Below, one piece after another: positions 12,173 to 24,258 of a DNA stretch of 64,000 nt (within the stretch, counting starts at the first letter, position 1; each line of letters opens with the position of its first letter). The stretch comes from Ecdyonurus torrentis (Eukaryota > Arthropoda > Insecta > Ephemeroptera > Heptageniidae), in assembly GCA_949318235.1 (NCBI GenBank), contig OX439137.1, forward strand, positions 1,295,116-1,359,115. The letters run 5' to 3'. The notes under the pieces were generated by a model. That model saw nothing but the letters and a program-made list of their open reading frames with translations, was not told the origin of the DNA and did no database searches. Position numbers and translations under genes: made by a program.

Positions 12173-12794
12173 TATAGGGTGGTTTCTTTCATGTTAAGTC
12201 TGGTTAAAGTCGACGTCATAAGTGAGTACTAAATAACATTGGCCAGTATAGGGTCTATGCATTCATGTTAAAGTCGACGCCATGTTGGATAACTCAATAA
12301 CATGGGTGACATAGGAAAAAAAATAATTTTTCCAGTTTAAAACCACTATACAATATTTTTGAGAGCATTGATGTTGTAAATATGTTGAATAAGTATATCA
12401 AGTAAGTGAGAAAAATAACTATAACAAAAAAATAAACGATTTCCGAAAGAAAATTGGCTTAAATGAAGTTTGTTCTATGCTGAGCAATGTTATGCACTAC
12501 TCCAGTATGGCCTCAAAGCGCAATAAATATGACGTCATCCGCATACACTCTATAGGAAAATAAAATATTTTACCAGTTTAAAAATACTTTGCAATATTTT
12601 TGAGAACATTGATGTTGTTAACAGGTTGAATTAGTATCTCAAGTATGTAAAAAAAAATAACAATGACCACAATAAAGCTAATTTTTCAAAGAAAATAACC
12701 AAAAACTGAGTTTGTCCTATGCTGAGCAATGTTATTTATTGCTTAAGATGAACATTGAAAATCATTTAGAATGACGTCATGCGTACACAACATA
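12173..12794 (+). mobile_element. MITE-B interrupted by a nested MITE-A
   Basis: Outer element in two pieces: 12173-12246 (starting TATAGGGTGGTTTC) and 12555-12794 (ending GCGTACACAACATA). Together they match the uninterrupted MITE-B at 43094-43402. The insertion point is CAGTATAGGAAAA. Confidence 0.85.
12247..12554 (+). mobile_element. MITE-A nested inside MITE-B
   Basis: Complete copy with termini TATAGGGTCTATGC and GCATACACTCTATA. The host MITE-B reads CAG on the left and GGAAAA on the right, with TATA next to the MITE on both sides. The empty site in the intact MITE-B is CAGTATAGGAAAA, so the insertion duplicated TATA, or TA with termini that themselves contain TA. Confidence 0.85.
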
Positions 12795-13012
12795 AAGCAT
12801 AACTATTTATGCTACTTCAATGCAGGTAAATTTATGCTATAAACTAACATTATAGCATTTATAGCTTCATTAGGCTATAATTACGTCACCTTTTGTGGCC
12901 TGCAGCAACAATGAAAAACTATAAATATGATAATAATAATATCAAAGGCACCAGAATTTGTAAAGTTGCAATATAGATTAACCATGAAAAAAAAGTTTAT
13001 TTTAATCTCTTT

Positions 13013-13128
13013 AATGCTGTTCGTAAACCCTGTTCTCATTGCACCAAAAAATACGCATTCCATTTGAATAACCATGGGCAATCGTCATTTTAGGTGCAGA
13101 GAACAGGGTTTATTACGAACAGCATTTA
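13013..13128. mobile_element. Short foldback repeat
   Basis: Inverted arms built on AATGCTGTTCGTAAACCCTG and GTTCTC(ATT)GCACC, separated by about 50 bp. A single diverged arm of the same family lies at 28260-28312. The 66-aa frame across it is accidental. Confidence 0.65.
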
Positions 13129-13228
13129 TGTTCCGCAAATATTGGCGAACTTGCCCGAGAATATATATGCGAAAGTTAATTGACTTTGCACGAATATATT
13201 TGCGTATACTCCCCTACTGTCTCTAGTC

Positions 13229-13780
13229 ATGAGTGGCGTAACTTCAAAATTTTGGCCGGGGGAAAAAATCTGACACGGGCCCCCCGAAAGGGGGACAGCT
13301 AGTGCCACGGAGGATGCGTGCCGAAAAATTTTGAAAAAGGGGGCGTGGCACTGAAATTTTTCATATATTTTTTATAATGAAAATTAAAGTGTCACTTACA
13401 TGAAAAAAAAATCGTTAAAAATGGCCTATATATCACCATGATTTTAATTTTTGTCAATTATTAATTTTTGCTATAAATAGATAAAATACATTTGATATTT
13501 GAAGAAGATTTATAGAAAATTTAATTATAGACGGAGCTATAGGTGACATATATACGTGTTAAAAAATGTAGTTAATATTAATACCCTCTGTCACAAAATA
13601 TATTATTTGATTCGATCCACTTTAACTTTCAAATACTGTACGTTTTTCAACATTTAAATATTTAATATTACCAAGTTTTTTTTATTTAAATATATTTTTT
13701 TATATCAAAAATATTTTTGCGCCAAGCATCAACGGCCCCCCCCCCCCCAGAAGTCGACGGGCCCGGGGGAACTTCCCCCC
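13229..13780. mobile_element. Degraded DNA element with GTGGCGTAAC end
   Basis: Starts AGTGGCGTAACTTCAAAATT with G-rich sequence and GGGGGCGTGGC, and ends in a C-run followed by GGGCCCGGGGGAACTTCCCC. Similar GC-rich ends occur at 32573, 36343, 37687 and 48984. No matching right terminus or target duplication is visible, so the boundaries are approximate. Short TA tracts follow at 13783-13801 and 14006-14042. Confidence 0.4.
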
Positions 13781-13996
13781 TGGTATATATATATATATAT
13801 AGTACTCTGGCCAAAACATAGTCTTTCCAACCAATTAAAAGCTGTATCCGCGGTGCTTTTCCAATCAGAGATCAATGCTATAAACCTATATATACTATAT
13901 AACCATAATCACAGTTGACTTAATTATACATAGTTAATTATACACTGCGTATAATTCACTCGAACTATATAGTATTGGGATTGGGAGAGATAAGGT

Positions 13997-14042
<46 letters not shown>

Positions 14043-14112
14043 TATATACCCATCGAAAAAGAAAGAATTAAGAAATCTCATTTATTAAAAATTATATTAA
14101 ATTTTTTCATGT

Positions 14113-14358
14113 TAAGGGTGCATACCGTATCTCGATGAGAGCGCTGTGCAGTGCTGTGGCTATACGGTACGATTTTTAAGCAATTTGGATTCTTTGAGCT
14201 AGCAATTACGGTACGCCCGCCTCTGTTAGCATGTCTATGGAGCGCCTCACCTTTTCGAAACATTCGTCATACCGCAAACTTTGAGACAAAGTTTTGGTTG
14301 ACCAAACTGCCGGCAGATGGCACTGCAATAGCGTACCTCAGATATTATAGTTAAGAAA
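14113..14358. mobile_element. Small element with TACCGTA motifs
   Basis: Starts TTAAGGGTGCATACCGTATC and ends near CGTACCTCAG...TTAAG, with further TACGGTACG motifs inside. The same terminus (GGTGCGTACCGTATGCGTC on its complement) is the outer end of the repeat arm at 40727, so the two are related. The frames across it are not genes. Confidence 0.45.
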
Positions 14359-14510
14359 AGACGAACACATTTTTTTTATCGGGCCTATATATATTCTCTG
14401 GCGTCCGGCGAGCTGGGCAAGTTCGGATAATTTTATATGCGGAAAAAACAGATAACCGTTTATAAAAACGGTTAAAAATTACCACCATAAAAATAATATA
14501 TATCAATTTA

Positions 14511-15247
<737 letters not shown>

Positions 15248-15249
15248 TG

Positions 15250-16470
15250 ACTGCAAGCAGTAGGGGAATAGGGAATAGGGGTATATTGAAAACAATATAT
15301 AGCACGTACGTCACGTACGTATATTCAAAAAATCGCAAAAAAAAAAGTTGCCGCGCAATGTTTGTGAAACTTAAATAAAATGTAACCTACATTATGATTC
15401 AAACATGTGTTTGCCTATAATAACCTCCACCCACCCCTAAATAGACTTAACATCCGGTTGTTCTTCAAAAATTATAAAAAAATGCTGGTTTTAGGGTCCC
15501 AGTTGTGACGTAGCGGCTTTTGGGGGTTGGTAGAAATGATGGGGGGCGAGCCTGGGACTCGTAGACGACTAGTAGTGAAGGTCTCTGCAGCCCCATCATT
15601 GGTGGTGGAAAGCTCATATTGCGTCTTAGAGATATGATATTAAAACCACCGCGTCACAGATTTTAACTATTGATACTATAGAAGTGATAGTTTCATTGAA
15701 ATCTACCACTTCCGTGAATTTATTGAAGTTTTTAAGTGTTGAATTGTAGACTATTGGTTAATTAGCTATCAATAGAAAAAATCATAATTTAAACTACTTT
15801 GACTATTTTTGGTCATATTAGGTAAATATTATTAATTAAGCATTAACAATATTTAAATTAATCAATAATTGATAAAGACCTGCAATTTCTTTTATTGACT
15901 AATTTTGATGTTGATTATCATATGATGCGGTTATATTGACTGTTAAAATCTTTAACCACCAACTTCAACTCGGTTTATTCTAACAATCAATTTCATATGA
16001 TATTATGACCAAGTATTTAATTATGAAGATTTTATTATAGAAATAGCCAAAAAGCTCAAATTATAAAATCAGTAAATTTAGTGTAAGTTAAAATTAATTA
16101 AAATTAACTTATATTAGCATAAGGTTCTATCAGGTAAAATAGGAAATGCACAAAATTTCTGTTTGAAGTATATGTTTGTAAAGAAAACATATTATATTTT
16201 AATTGTCACAAATATTTAGAATACAGTCTTATACATTGAAATGTTGAACAAAAATAATATTTTTATAAATATAAAATTTAAATGTTCAAAGTTGGTAATA
16301 ATTAATAAATATTAAACACCTAAAAATATTTTATTATTAATTATTAATTGCATGAAAATTGGAAAACAATGGATTATATGAATTAATTTTTTGTATGAAT
16401 ACTATTGAAATTAATTGAAGCCAAAAATTGTAAAATATTGAATGTCAAACTATTGAATTATATTTTGTCA
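15250..16470. other. AT-rich intergenic stretch, no gene
   Basis: A moderately GC-balanced patch at 15480-15660 has no open frame on either strand. The rest is AT-rich with many short palindromes based on CAATTAAT/ATTGATTG. No gene or RNA is recognised. Confidence 0.5.
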
Positions 16471-16475
16471 CGCTC

Positions 16476-16850
16476 CATCATGACATCGCCATAATATTAT
16501 TTTCTGCCACCACTTGGCTCTACTTTCCATTACAGTATTACATATACCCCATGTTATGCAATACTATAAAAATGCAACCACCATTAACTCATTCCGCCAC
16601 CGCTTGGCTATAACCTCGCTTATATAACATTGCATATCCCCATATTACAATATTATATAAAAACAACCACCATTAACTCGTTCCGCCTCCACTTGGCTCT
16701 TCTCGTATATAATACCGCCATCCACTCGAAAAATGACAATATTATAAACTGGCAACCACTTTTACTTCTTCCCACCACCACTTGGCGCTACCGTCGACTT
16801 AACTCTCAAAATTAATAAATTAATTTTGACCACCACTGTACTTTGCCTCT
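16476..16850. repeat. Degenerate ~105-bp tandem repeat
   Basis: Three to four diverged copies of a unit with CAACCACCATTAACTC, TTCCGCCACCACTTGGCTC and a CATATT-rich part. The 61-aa frame at 16630-16815 lies within it and is not a gene. Confidence 0.55.
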
Positions 16851-17035
16851 CAGACGAGAGATGTTTCCCCCACTCCATATTGCACAAAAAGCCAAAAAAT
16901 CTCAACTCTTTTTAAATTTTAACTATTGTCCTTCTGTATAAAATTTAATATAATATACAGGCATGATGAAATAACGACCAATTTTCCTTTTAACAACCAC
17001 CAATTAATTAACCACTTGACCGTCCATCATAATTC

Positions 17036-17190
17036 CACCTCGCCCTGAATGTTATGTTAATACTTGACAATATTACCAGGGTAAGTTAAGTATTCAAACT
17101 TACAAAGGTTACTCCTCTCCCTGAATGAAATGTTAATACTTGATAATATTTCTATAGTAAGTTAAGTATTCAAACTTACCAAAGGAGTCT
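17036..17190. repeat. ~75-bp direct duplication
   Basis: Two adjacent copies of CCCTGAATG...TGTTAATACTTGA, AATATT and GTAAGTTAAGTATTCAAACT, about 75 bp apart and differing at a handful of positions. Confidence 0.65.
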
Positions 17191-19310
17191 GATTCGTCTC
17201 TATTTTACTCCATTAAAATAAAGATCGCAGCTGAGAATGTACGCTTTGCCCTTCTGGGGAGCCATACAGGGTCTTACCCACTTGTTCACCACGACTGACT
17301 TAACATGGCCGTGATCAAGCCTTAAGAGTAAAATATTTCTCCAGAATCATCCCCTCTTAATGACTCTGGACCAATCATGACGCTCTTTGAGGGTGAAACG
17401 TCACGACTACCTCCCTCTCTCTTTCAACTTGACTGCCATGATTAAAAATTTAGAATTTTAAGAACAAAATAATTTTACTTGAAAATATTAAAAAATTAAA
17501 AATAATCCATCGCTTTTTCTATATAACATATAAAAAATGCTAATTTTTCGGTTAACATTATTATTGAAAACTGACATGCACTATTTCCCAAAATACAGTA
17601 ATTAAAAATACATGACATTATTGAAATAATTTAATTTAATAATATTTAATGTTTCGAAATATTATAATACTTGTTTAATAATTTAAATTTTCTCAATATT
17701 TCAAAATGAACCATTAAACAAGCAAAATAAATTATAAATTTATTGACAAAGAAAAATATAATAATATTGAAAAATGTTGCATTAAATGACCATCAAATTA
17801 TTTCATTAATATCAATATAAAACCAAAATTTAATAAAATTATAAGTTTGGAAGTGACAATAAAATATATTTTAACCTATACTAAAATATTATGACTTTTG
17901 TGTGCTTGAACGTTGTGAAATTAAATGAAAAACTGATGATTTTTAATAATAAATAAAAAATAGAAAAATAAATAATTTTAAATCTTGTATGCTTTACTAT
18001 GCATAAAAAATGCAATGTTAAATTTTAGGCTACTTATAAGCGTTCAAGGACACCAAAATCACACCAAAAATCTGACGGCTGCATAAAAAATCTAATCTCC
18101 CCTAGCTAAAACTGCATTTTTCTACCCCCTTCTCCTAAGAAATAAGGCCATGTGTTTTGGAGACAAAAACTCTCTTGTGCTCGTGATTTTCTCAAGCAAC
18201 TCGCCCGCCTCACTCACTGTATCCCATAGCAACCCCTTTCCACCAATCAGTGCTATGGACCAAAATGCATACAAAATGCATTATGTAAAATAATTTTAAT
18301 TAACTTTCTCTCTCACTTAAAGTCAATAAAAATTCATACACAATCCAAAATATATGAGATTTAAATATGATAATATGCATAAAGGTGATATTTATTATTT
18401 AACTGTGCTCCTTTCCCCTTTATTATTCACAGTAAATATGCAACAGTTTGTTTTGAGAACCAAATCTTCAATCAAACAAACCCACTTTTAATCACTTTTT
18501 ATATCACTCAGAAATCTCATTTCATGAGTTAAACAACCACCATTACTTATTGTTCTCATTTACTATACCAAACTGTGCTCATATGCATATTTAATTTCAG
18601 ATATTCGGCCTCAAATAAGCCAAATACTATGTAAAAATAAATTTTATTATAGCCTTTGTTTACCCACAACACCCACCAAAATATGACGCTAACTTCACAT
18701 TAAAATGATTACATACCTAGTTATTATTTATGCTTACATGTAATCTCCAGCCGTGCAGCAATACTTCTTATATTAACTTAATACACTAAAACTGGTCCAG
18801 TATGTGATAAAAGGACCCAAAATACACATACAAAAGAACTTCTCAAAACATCAACAAACGCGATCTATTCTCAAGTAAAATACTTGAGAAATTTTCGACG
18901 TCGCGATTAAAACTCGACCGCGAAATTTTAAAAATAAAATTACTTGAGGGGCGTTTCCCCATATGTTATACAGTTCAACTGGTAATAGGATTTGGGGCTT
19001 GGTAGTTGGATTTTCAGAATCAGCGAGTTCGATTTGGTCTACGTAGACATCAACTTTGCCAAAATCTGACAAAAAGTTTTTTCGTAAAAAATAGGAAGGG
19101 TACCCCCTTGGTAATCTTGTCATTTTTATAAAAAAGAACGATCTTTTGCTATTTACTTCCGTTTAAAACGTCTCATGGCCATGAAACTTGAAACATTGTT
19201 GTTAAATATTTTTTTGGTTGCTTTCCAAAATTAACATTGACTTTATGTTGATTTGGCGTCGAGTTATTGCCAAAAACGCCAAAAATTTTCAAAAAATGAT
19301 AAAAATTAGA
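17191..19310. other. AT-rich intergenic stretch, no gene
   Basis: No gene is supported. An inverted motif TCAAGTAAAATACTTGA occurs at 18871-18887. The 90-aa frame at 18851-19123 (minus) shows no domain, motif or codon pattern that would justify calling it. Confidence 0.45.
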
Positions 19311-19529
19311 ACTTCCCGTACGAAAATTTTTACAGTCTCGAGACCTCTCGAGATAGGCTCGCGACATCTCTCATCTCCTGAAAGACTCTTTCTTTGTCTC
19401 TTGCGTCTTTCTAGTTAGTCTCTCACCGTCTTGGGCAATCTCCATGGTGACGCCATGCGTCTCTGCACCGTCTCTACTCATCTTTCCTTTAAAGCTCGTC
19501 CAGCCCGCATTTCGAGGCATCTTTTCGGG

Positions 19530-20060
19530 TCTCTGCGTTTGTCTCTCACTGTCTCGAGACGTCTCTCTGTGTACATTGCGTTTGTCACTTATCATCTCGA
19601 GACGTCTCTTATGTACATTGCGTTTGTCTCTCATCATCTCGAGACGTCTCTCGAGCTGTGTACATTGCGTTTGTCTCTCACCATCTCGAGACGTCTCTCT
19701 GTGTACATTGCGTTTGTCTCTCACCATCTCGAGACGTCTCTCTGTGTACATTGCGTTTGTCTCTCACCATCTCGAGACGTCTCTCTGTGTACATTGCGTT
19801 TGTCTCGAGGCGTCTCTCATTTTACATGACATTTTACTCTCGGCATCATCTCGAGACGTCTCTATGTGTGTATACATTATTTGCGTTTGTCTCTCATCAT
19901 CTCGAGACGTCTCTCTGTGTACATTACGTTTTTCTCTCATCATCTCGCAACGTCTTCTGTGTGTACAATTGCGTTGTCTCTCACCATCTCGAGACGTCTC
20001 TCATTATGTGCATTTTGCGTTTGTCTCGAGACGTCACTCTGTACACTTGGCATTTGTCTC
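19530..20060. repeat. 43-bp minisatellite (GAGACGTCTC type)
   Basis: About a dozen units of 43 bp containing CATCTCGAGACGTCTCTCTG, then TGTACATTGCGTTTGTCTCT. Each unit centres on the 10-bp palindrome GAGACGTCTC. Units toward the right end are more diverged. The frames of 95-370 aa over it arise because no stop occurs in the unit. Confidence 0.92.
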
Positions 20061-20127
20061 ACCATCTCAAAACATCTTTCTATACACCACACAAAGTAGC
20101 CAAGACAACAAGAGATGCATAATAGAA

Positions 20128-20545
20128 AAAAAAAGTGCCCGAGATGCCAAGAGACAGATGCAAAGACGGCCTGAGATGCCAAGAGACAGATGCAAAGACG
20201 GTCAGAGATGCCTGGAGACAGATGCAAAGATGTCCCGAGATGCCAAGAGACAAATGCAAAGACGGCCAGAGATGCCTAGAGACAGATATGCAAAGACGGC
20301 CCGAGATGCCAAGAGACAGATGCAAAGACGGCCAGAGATGCCTAGAGACAGAGATGCAAAGATGGCCCGAGATGCCAAGAGACAGATACAAAGACGGCCC
20401 GAGATGCCAAGAGACAGATGCAAAGACAGTCCGAGATGCCAAGAGACAGATGCAAAGACGGCCCGAGATGCCAAGAGACAGATGCAAAGACGGCCCGAGA
20501 TGCCAAGGCGACAGATGCAAAGACGGCCAGAGATGCCAAGAGACG
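20128..20545. repeat. 32-bp minisatellite
   Basis: Roughly 13 units of 32 bp with GAGATGCCAAGAGACAGATG followed by CAAAGACGGCC. It is open in several frames on both strands, which shows that the apparent proteins are artefacts. It joins the 43-bp array through a short spacer. Confidence 0.92.
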
Positions 20546-21654
20546 TATGCATGTGACAGTTACAGATTTTAAAAATTGCCGCGAGTTTAATGCGCATTTT
20601 GTTTGTGCATTACAGTATTTCAGCCATTTTGATATTAAAAAAGGTGTGTTATTCTAGAAGAAAGAAGCCATGTTCATATGTCGCTCCTTATTTTTGTTGT
20701 TTTGTGTGTTAATCTATTATTTATTGACGTGCAAGGTGTTGTAAAATGTTATCTAAAAGGTAAATAATATCATTTGTATCGTTCAATTATAAAATCCCTG
20801 TTCTCATTCCGGCGCCCGTTCCCGAACTAGTCCCGATTCACGATTTTTTCACGACCGTTTCTGGGCAATAACGGGCCGTTAGTGCTCCGGAATCAATGTC
20901 CCACCCGTTTCCCGAGATGAAGTCCCGAACAGGAAATTTATCCGGCCCTGGAATGACATTCCGGACCGTTAAAAATGAAAAGCTCGGGACTACTGGAAAC
21001 CAACCTTAAATTTAATTACCATCAAAAATTCACTTAAATTGGGTTTATATACTCTCAATAGAATGTATAATTTTTTACTCTGATATTGTTGGTGACAAAT
21101 TGACTTGTTTCAGGACATCATAGTTGCGATAAAGAATAAAAATATATGGTAATGATGGTTGCGACGGCTTATATGAGGTTTTTAATGAACTTCATTAACG
21201 ATTTTAATGCTAAGAGAATCTAAAATATGAAAATGTTGCTTTTAGTGAGAAACCCGATCGTTTACGGGACGTAAAAAATTCTGGCCCGGGAAAGGTCGTA
21301 AACGGTCCGTAAACCTAATTAAGGGTAAAATTAACCCTAATTAATTTAATTTTAAATGAATTAGATAAATAATTGCTGTGAAATTATCTCTAAATAACTT
21401 TATTAAATTTAATTGATCTAAAAATTGGCAGTTTTTACTTTAATTTTTTTTTTAACTTTTTTCTAGTATAAATATAGTATTTATAGTAAATACTTTAATT
21501 AAATATGTTAATTTCCACCCCAGGATAAATATTTGAGGATCAATTAACTATATTTACATTAATAATCCATATTTAAACCCATGACAATATATATAGGACT
21601 AACAAACGCAATATACCTAAGATGACCCAATGGCAGAACGGTCCAGAGCGATAT

Positions 21655-21711
21655 CCAGGCGATCACCGAAGTTAAGCAACGTCGAGCGTGGTCAGTACTT
21701 GGATGGGTAAA
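21655..21711 (+). pseudogene. 5S rRNA fragment
   Basis: GATCACCGAAGTTAAGCAAC, then GTCGAGCGTGGTCAGTACTT and GGATGGGTAA match the middle of arthropod 5S rRNA, including box A and most of box C of the internal Pol III promoter. The 5' and 3' stems are absent, and an A run follows immediately. It is either a 5S pseudogene or the head of a 5S-derived SINE captured by the surrounding element. A second, more diverged fragment lies at 42107-42176. Confidence 0.8.
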
Positions 21712-21855
21712 CGAAAAAAAAAACTTCGCAGTATAGTTTTTTAGGTCCGGAATATTGTTTCACCAATTTTTTGCAATTGTTTATACATATTATCCTTTTT
21801 GCTCGCTAATTAATAATTTTTCTAATTAAAATTAAAAATTATATTTAACTCGGAA

Positions 21856-22085
21856 AACGCTCGGTTCCAGCGCTGGAAACGCTCGGGTCCAGCGCTGGAA
21901 ACGCTCGGGTCCAGCGCTGGAAACGCCCGGGTCCAGCGCTGGAAACGCTCGGGTCCAGCGCTGGATACGCTTGGGAAACGCTCGGGTCCAGCGCTGGATA
22001 CGCTCTGGAAACGCTCGGGTCCAGCGCTGGATACGCTCTGGAAACGCTCGGGTCCAGCGCTGGATAAACGCTTGGGAAACGCCCG
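21856..22085. repeat. 22-bp minisatellite
   Basis: About ten units of 22 bp containing ACGCTCGGGTCCAGCGCTGG, some with a short insertion. Each holds the palindrome CCAGCGCTGG. It lies in the right subterminal part of the 20806-22148 element. Confidence 0.9.
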
Positions 22086-22199
22086 GGTCCGGAAGCCGGG
22101 AACTTAACCGTTTCCGGACCAGGAATCAGCCCCGGAATGAGAACAGGGATGTTATCATTTTAAGCTAAATATTGAACTTTTTGTTTCATGATCAACGGA

Positions 22200-23235
22200 T
22201 GCATATGGATGCCCCTATAAAAACAAGCCTAATTTGCAGGTAAAGTGCAGTTCTGTTACATGTAAAGGTAAATTTTATTGTTTGATTATTAAATTTTGCA
22301 TTGTAGCACAAGATTACCTATTTGATATTAACACATGTGGCTTGAAATTGTTGTATATGAACATTATTGAATGACAATTTCAATGATTTTATAATAACGG
22401 TCATTCAGAGACGCTAAAAGACGTCTTTTTTTTAACTATTGGTGTCTAATTTTTTTAATTTTTTTTATTTACAATTATTATTAATTGCTTTTTACCTTAT
22501 CAGAATCTTTTGCCAGACTCATGTAAGCATGTTTTATATCTTTAAAAAGCTTTTTTAACATATAAAAAAGATTCACCTGAATTATAAAAGAGACGCCAAA
22601 AGACGTCTCTTAAGTTAGAGGCGTCTTTTCTCTATTTGCCATCTTTTAGCGTCTCGATTCATTTGAAATTTGATTTACAAAACAGTTATGTGTTTATTCT
22701 TGTATCCTAATGTTTTGCCAGGTAAATAGGATCTTTTCTAGGGTCACTTTTTTCTTCTTTTTTAGTTATAAAAGACAGCAAAAAAAAAATAATAATAAAA
22801 GACAAAGTAATATAAGGGTGTATATCTTTTTTTATTGTCATCTTTTATCGCCTAATTTATTTAAAATTAACTTTTAATATTTCTTTTATTCTTGTTTCAA
22901 TATTAATCGGGCTATTATATGGGACTAAGAAAATGTTTTGAGTCATCATATGTGAGTCAATGAACACACTTCATTAATATAACTAGTATTAAAAAAATTC
23001 ATGATATCCCATAACTTCAAATTTAGGGATTAACCAACGTAACTATGGCTCTTTTTTTCCTTTTTTCCTTTTTTTTTTTGGGATAATTCTTGTTTACTCT
23101 TTTTTTTTTGACAAAATTAGCATAAGTTAGCATTGTTGTCAATAGTTTGTGTATCAAAATTATCTAAATTATTTAAAACAAAAAAGGTTTTGCTATATGT
23201 CTGAGCTTATAACCTTGAATAATTAACGCAGCCAC
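22200..23235. other. AT-rich interior of composite element, no gene
   Basis: Scattered GAGACGC(C/T)AAAAGACGTCT motifs at 22410-22660 link this interior to the flanking minisatellites. No reading frame stands out. Confidence 0.45.
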
Positions 23236-23239
23236 TGAA

Positions 23240-23700
23240 AACAAGCAAAAAAGACGGCCAGAGACGCCAGAGAGACGCACGCAAAAGATTGCCATGGACG
23301 CCAGGAGTCACAAGAAAAGACGACCAGAGACGCCAGAGAGACGCTCGCTAAAGATTGCCAGAGACGCCAGGAGACACAAGAAAAGACGACCATAGAGACG
23401 CCAGAGAGACGCTCGCTAAAGATTGCCAGAGACGCCAGGAGACACAAGAAAAGACGACCAGAGACGCCAGAGAGACGCTCACTAAAGATTCCCAGAGACG
23501 CCAGGAGACACAAGAAAAGACGCCCAGAGACGCCAGAGAGACGCTCACTAAAGATTCCCAGAGACGCCAGGAGACACAAGAAAAGACGACCAGAGACGCC
23601 AGAGAGACGCTCGCTAAAGATTGCCAAGAGACAACCCGAGGCGCCAGAGAGACGCACGCAAAAGATTGCCAGAGACGCCAAGAGATGCAGCACGAGCTTC
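23240..23700. repeat. 66-bp minisatellite
   Basis: About seven units of roughly 66 bp with GACGCCAGAGAGACGCTCGC, TAAAGATTGCC and CAGGAGACACAAGAAAAGAC. The core GAGACGCC is shared with the other arrays of this composite. The 169-aa and 116-aa frames on opposite strands are artefacts. Confidence 0.92.
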
Positions 23701-24258
23701 ATTGACGAGCTAAAAGACGTCTCGAGGCGCATGTTTTTTGCCGTTCCGAGAGTCTCGAAAGACGGTCTTTCGAGACTCTCTCAGAGACGCTCAAATTTTC
23801 GTACGGGTTATTTGAAAATCGCAGTTTTCTCGACGCAAACAGTCACAAAGACCTAGGTACTACCTTGCATAAAAATTTTGATGACCTGCCACTGTAACTT
23901 GCCGAAATATGGCGATTACTATTGCTTCCGTGTCGAAACGTGGCCAGAATGGGTGGTTTTGGTCAAAACTGAACAAAAATCATTTATCTCACGCACGTGT
24001 CAAAGGATACGTCCATAAATCGATTACAGCAGTCAGATTGCCGAAAATCGCCATAGCCGATTTTTGGCGCCACTTTGAACTTTAAAAAATCGGTAAAACA
24101 CCGTTTTTGGACGCATTTTTTATTTTTTTTTTAGTAAGATGTCTTTATTTTCGGCATCCCCGCGGTCGTTTTCCGTGGACCCTGTGATTCTGTGTCGAAA
24201 AGTGCCGACGGATACACGCAGCGCGCTATTTTCGGAAATATTTTAAAAATTTATACAT

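Larger units (their letters stand above)
20806..22148. mobile_element. Inverted-repeat element with CCCTGTTCTCATTCCGG ends
   Basis: Both termini read CCCTGTTCTCATTCCGG inward. The subterminal regions are rich in TCCGG, CCCGTT and CCCGG. The interior contains a 5S rRNA fragment and a 22-bp minisatellite. It is non-coding and nested in the larger element. No clear target duplication is visible. Confidence 0.7.
19313..23808. mobile_element. Large composite element with CCCGTACGAAAATTT ends
   Basis: The left boundary reads CCCGTACGAAAATTT and the right boundary is its complement, giving inverted ends 4.5 kb apart. Just inside both are runs of CTCGAGAC / GAGACGTCTC, then minisatellites at 19530-20050, 20128-20545 and 23240-23700. 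The middle holds a second complete inverted-repeat element (20806-22148). No transposase frame is found. The superfamily is unknown to me, and the long frames are repeat-driven. Confidence 0.6.

Noticed and set aside
19431..20597. Overlapping frames of 95-370 aa with SRDVSLCTLRLS or AKRQMQRRPEMPRD repeats
   Set aside because: They are translations of the 43-bp and 32-bp minisatellites, open on both strands with no non-repeat protein domain.
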